Translations under genes and position numbers: made by a program
DNA from: Alphaproteobacteria bacterium
Lineage (GTDB): Bacteria; Pseudomonadota; Alphaproteobacteria; Micavibrionales; Micavibrionaceae
Direction of reading: 5' to 3'
Assembly: GCA_021775955.1 (NCBI GenBank)
Contig: JAJFGU010000020.1
Coordinates: 124,001 to 188,000 of the forward strand
DNA: 64,000 nt
Notes under the pieces: model-generated
Told to the model about the DNA's origin: nothing
Database searches by the model: none
Seen by the model: the letters and a program-made list of their open reading frames with translations, nothing else
Part shown: piece by piece, positions 63,511-64,000 of the stretch
Layout: every line of letters begins with the position of its first letter
How positions within the stretch are numbered: the first letter of the stretch is position 1

Positions 63511-64000
63511 ATGGGACTTTTTGGATCACTATTCACCGGGGTATCAGCACTATTTGCCCAATCCCAGAATACAGCGATTATCTCGAATAACATCGCCAAT
63601 ATCAGCACAACGGGCTTTAAACGCTCGGAGGCTTCATTCAACTCGCTTGTGACCACGGAAAGCCGCTCCTCCGCGTTTTCTCCGGGTACCGTGTCTGTGA
63701 ACCGCCTGCAACGTGTGGATCAGCAAGGCTCCATTCAGCAAACCTCGTCTTCGACGGATGCGGCCATTTCCGGGAACGGTTTCTTCCCGGTCAAGCGCTC
63801 CACCGATTTCGGACAGGAATTCCTCTACACCAGAAACGGAACCTTCTCGGAAGATGCGCAGGGACTTTTAAGAAACGCCACCGGCTTTGTGATGTACGCA
63901 TGGCCGATTGACGCCAACGGCAATTTGCCGGCCAACCAGGGTGACCTTGTCTCGCTGGTTGCAGCCGATGTGGCCTTCCTCGGCGGTTTGACCCGCCCGA
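63511..64000 (+). CDS. flgE: Flagellar hook protein FlgE, C-terminus outside window
   Basis: 163 residues visible, start MGLFGSLFTGVSALFAQ with AAGGAG upstream. Hook/rod N-terminal signature SNNIANISTTGFKRSE, then GFFPVKRS and YTRNGTFSEDAQGLLRNATGFVMYAW. In this position after flgD it should be the hook subunit. The gene continues beyond the right edge. Confidence 0.92.
   Translation, partial: MGLFGSLFTGVSALFAQSQNTAIISNNIANISTTGFKRSEASFNSLVTTESRSSAFSPGTVSVNRLQRVDQQGSIQQTSSSTDAAISGNGFFPVKRSTDFGQEFLYTRNGTFSEDAQGLLRNATGFVMYAWPIDANGNLPANQGDLVSLVAADVAFLGGLTRP

Overview
The window looks like the chromosome of a free-living, flagellated, respiring alphaproteobacterium. This rests on a CckA kinase gene directly downstream of a flgB-flgC-fliE-fliQ-fliR-flhB run, FliX, a DUF1013 (TrcR-type) protein, a cytochrome bc1 operon ordered petA-petB-petC, an E. 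coli-type GMP reductase, a DksA with the alphaproteobacterial degenerate zinc finger, and a GTTC-N7-GTTC SOS box beside recA. A Rhodospirillales/Micavibrio-like lineage is my guess and cannot be settled from the sequence. No tRNA, rRNA, CRISPR array, prophage or intact insertion sequence was seen.

Layout: 1-12 kb holds housekeeping genes (glutaredoxin, UbiH/COQ6 hydroxylase, ComF, a large two-part methyltransferase, an NDUFAF5-like methyltransferase, glyoxalase II, GMP reductase, small DUF proteins, an ALDH7-type dehydrogenase). 12-18.5 kb holds the bc1 operon, trmL, hemF with an unusual leader, and a CCA-adding enzyme. 18.6-25.3 kb is a MoxR / DUF58 / BatA-DUF4159 / large membrane protein operon. 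25.3-36.2 kb holds a hybrid kinase with a LuxR-type regulator, a lytic transglycosylase, dapA, smpB, recA and cckA.

From 36.2 kb to the right edge nearly everything is flagellar or chemotaxis. There is a leftward basal-body and export operon (flgB to flhB) and a rightward flhX-like/fliO/fliP group. Next is a leftward fliL-fliM-DUF6468-motE-cheY-cheZ-motB-like block ending in a 1012-residue AMIN/TPR-like secreted protein. Then come rightward flgF-flgG-flgA-flgH, leftward dksA and fliX, and rightward flgI-flgJ-two small helical proteins-fliK-flgD-flgE. Three sigma-54-type promoters (before flgB, flgF and flgI) fit a FliX/FlbD-style hierarchy.

The most unusual content is non-coding. Two copies of a 272-307 bp element (R2; 40461-40732 and 47869-48175) can fold into several nested helices. 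Between the two copies I count eleven base pairs changed on both sides so that pairing is kept, and one peripheral hairpin differs in length. This is the signature of a structured RNA (or structured single-stranded DNA), not of a protein gene. Both copies lie in sense orientation directly upstream of flagellar genes. A shorter 145-bp family (R1, two copies) and a 171-bp element (R3, one copy) share the same design of terminal inverted repeats enclosing hairpins. A second item is a promoter/operator module, a -35 and -10 box with AGGA-N6-TCCT between them, that occurs before hemF and again, pointing leftward, downstream of fliP. In both places it is followed by a similar short leader reading frame.
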